Shown: positions 62,740-64,000 of the stretch, one piece after another
Layout of the letters: every line of letters starts with the position of its first letter
Position numbering within the stretch: position 1 is the first letter of the stretch
Source: Methylicorpusculum oleiharenae
Lineage (GTDB): Bacteria; Pseudomonadota; Gammaproteobacteria; Methylococcales; Methylomonadaceae
Reading direction: 5' to 3'
Length of the DNA stretch: 64,000 nucleotides
Assembly: GCF_009828925.2 (NCBI RefSeq)
Contig: NZ_WUTY02000001.1
Location: 3,378,492-3,442,491 of the forward strand
Made by a program: the position numbers and the translations under genes
Notes under the pieces: model-generated
The model's database searches: none
Seen by the model: the letters and a program-made list of their open reading frames with translations, nothing else
What the model was told of the DNA's origin: nothing

Positions 62740-63510
62740 TTATCTCAACCTTGCTAGTAGCCTTTTAGAATAATACTGCAGAGGAAATAATAAGTTAGAA
62801 TTGTTGGTTCCAAATTTTGTTTTTTGGTTTAATTTCCATGTTGAATCATTACCGTTTACTTCAAGGCGATGCAGTATTAACGGGTCTCTCTCGGCATTAT
62901 TAAATCCCGAACGGGTTGAGCATGCGGTTTTAAACCCTATTTTTTCTACCAAATCCCGAGTGCTTTGGGTAAATAGTCCGTAAGGATAAGCGAAATGGGC
63001 ACATTCTTTACCCAAATGATCTTCAATAGTTTTTTTGGACGCAATCAGTTCTTCTTCAACATTATCATTAGATAACTCATTTAATCGCGGATGTGAAACT
63101 GTGTGCGAACCAAAATCCATACCATGATTAGCCATTTCCTGGATTTGCGGCCAAGATAGCATTTTACGCTCAGAGAATGTTGGTACGGCCATCCATTGAT
63201 TAGTCTTAGCCATAACTCCCGTCGCCAAATAAATTACAGCAGGGATTTGGTAACGTTCAAAAATAGGTAAGGCGTTTAAATAGTTGTCCTCAAACCCATC
63301 ATCCAAAGTAATTAAAACGGCCTTATCGGGCAGTTGTATGTTTTGAGAATAGTAATTGCTCACTTGATTAATACTGACGGGTGTATATCCTTTTTTTAAA
63401 AGTAATTGCAGATGTTTTTCAAATTGCCTGGGTGGGCAAGCAAATCGCACTTCAGCTGCCGTTTTGGGCTCAGAAATCATGTGGTACATCAAAATAATAA
63501 AACGACTCAT
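62740..63510 (-). CDS. Polysaccharide deacetylase (NodB domain)
   Basis: A 256-residue cytoplasmic-looking protein with the NodB metal site: D in AVLITLDDGFEDNYLN, the two histidines in DFGSHTVSHPRLNEL, and FAYPYGLFTQSTRD. It removes acetyl groups from N-acetylated sugars. No signal peptide or membrane helix is evident, although IILMYHMISEPKT opens the fold as in exosortase-linked deacetylases. Confidence 0.9.
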   Translation of the reverse strand: MSRFIILMYHMISEPKTAAEVRFACPPRQFEKHLQLLLKKGYTPVSINQVSNYYSQNIQLPDKAVLITLDDGFEDNYLNALPIFERYQIPAVIYLATGVMAKTNQWMAVPTFSERKMLSWPQIQEMANHGMDFGSHTVSHPRLNELSNDNVEEELIASKKTIEDHLGKECAHFAYPYGLFTQSTRDLVEKIGFKTACSTRSGFNNAERDPLILHRLEVNGNDSTWKLNQKTKFGTNNSNLLFPLQYYSKRLLARLR

Positions 63511-63523
63511 GAATACCTTGGGT

Positions 63524-64000
63524 TTAACTTTTCTCTAAGAGACGCACTACTTGTCGATATAGACCAAGTGGTAATAACGCTGGCAGTAAATATTTAAGAT
63601 CGTTTATCTGCCAGGAAGATGTAAGCAGTATAGCTCGAAATAATTTTTGCGCGGATACCAAGTCTCGTTTCCAAAATGCTTCAATTGCTTGATTTAAAAC
63701 CTGTCCATTGGTCAATTCACTTATCTCGGATGATTCAAGCTGACTAAAAAAAGAAGGATTTTGCGCGATAAAATCCTTTCTTACTTGCCAGGCATCTAAT
63801 ACCTGACGCCATTTCACAGAAGAAATTTGACCATGATTATGCCAACGATAAAATGCCAAAACTTCAGGAACAAGAACGATATTTTGTGTGACGGTAGAAA
63901 TTCGTAACCAAAAGTCATAATCCATTGCGCTAAAACAGCGGGTCGAAAATCCGCAAACTTGATCGACAACCGATCTGCGAGTTAAAGCCGCATGGATAGG
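63524..64000 (-). CDS. Glycosyltransferase, GT2 family, C-terminal part (cut by window edge)
   Basis: The frame enters from the right edge (position 64000) and stays open to the stop at 63524, so at least 158 codons lie here and the N-terminal GT-A core is outside. FSAMDYDFWLRIS is the ED-like acidic motif of GT2 enzymes, followed by VPEVLAFYRWHNHGQIS. The internal ATG at 63925 is not the start. It is 13 bases upstream of the deacetylase gene, probably in one operon. Confidence 0.82.
   Translation of the reverse strand, partial: PIHAALTRRSVVDQVCGFSTRCFSAMDYDFWLRISTVTQNIVLVPEVLAFYRWHNHGQISSVKWRQVLDAWQVRKDFIAQNPSFFSQLESSEISELTNGQVLNQAIEAFWKRDLVSAQKLFRAILLTSSWQINDLKYLLPALLPLGLYRQVVRLLEKS

Overview
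The window looks like a chromosomal segment of a gammaproteobacterium. The gene orders bioBFHCD and ftsYEX, an aa3/caa3 cytochrome oxidase cluster, a bacteriohemerythrin and an exopolysaccharide locus of the exosortase A (XrtA/PEP-CTERM) type would suit a methanotroph of the Methylococcales. That last step is inference: no methane oxidation gene is present, and no rRNA or tRNA was seen.

Layout. (1) 1-4469: a tightly packed biotin operon, bioB-bioF-bioH-bioC-bioD, with a BirA-box-like palindrome ahead of bioB. (2) 4550-5002: a bacteriohemerythrin with its own terminator. (3) 5171-9765: cytochrome c oxidase genes coxB (with a fused cytochrome c domain), coxA, a 32-residue membrane peptide gene, ctaG/cox11 and coxC, closed by a terminator. 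(4) 9839-15149: a DUF2909-like gene facing the other way, then surf1, an unnamed redox-like membrane protein, a single reading frame joining a complete heme A synthase (CtaA) to a complete FtsY NG GTPase, then ftsE and ftsX. This fusion is the most striking object in the window. (5) 15150-26233: a mobile-element island. It holds a 3.8-kb resolvase/DDE transposase/AAA ATPase transposon with long mirrored ends, IS110 and IS30 remnants, an intact DDE insertion sequence nested in the IS30 with a 9-bp target duplication, two broken IS630 copies, a decayed IS66, a MITE, and a 12-bp tandem repeat array. (6) 26234-31435: an Lhr-type large helicase and a secreted trypsin-like protease.

(7) 31608-38271: start of the polysaccharide locus: the initiating sugar-phosphate transferase, galE, cysC and a DHH phosphoesterase on the other strand, then manC and galU. 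(8) 38272-45411: a second island: repeat copies, an internally deleted Tn3-family transposase, a higBA toxin-antitoxin pair, a Recombinase-in-Trio (RIT) element with 27-bp inverted repeats, and a Phd-type antitoxin whose PIN toxin is broken. (9) 45630-64000: the rest of the polysaccharide locus: glycosyltransferases, a PaaK-like adenylate-forming enzyme, an asparagine-synthase-like protein without the glutaminase cysteine, a Uma2 nuclease, a GtrA-GT39 fusion, a frame-broken membrane sulfatase, an exosortase A-type O-antigen ligase, a fucosyltransferase-like gene, a TPR protein, a polysaccharide deacetylase and a glycosyltransferase cut by the window edge.

How it fits together: the cox genes build the oxidase, while ctaG, surf1 and ctaA supply copper and heme a. 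The fusion puts the heme A synthase and the SRP receptor in one polypeptide and leads straight into ftsEX. The polysaccharide genes provide precursors (UDP-glucose, UDP-galactose, GDP-mannose, perhaps PAPS), the lipid-linked first sugar, chain-building transferases, modification enzymes and a ligase. No exosortase, flippase, bioA, ctaB or rpoH is seen in the window.
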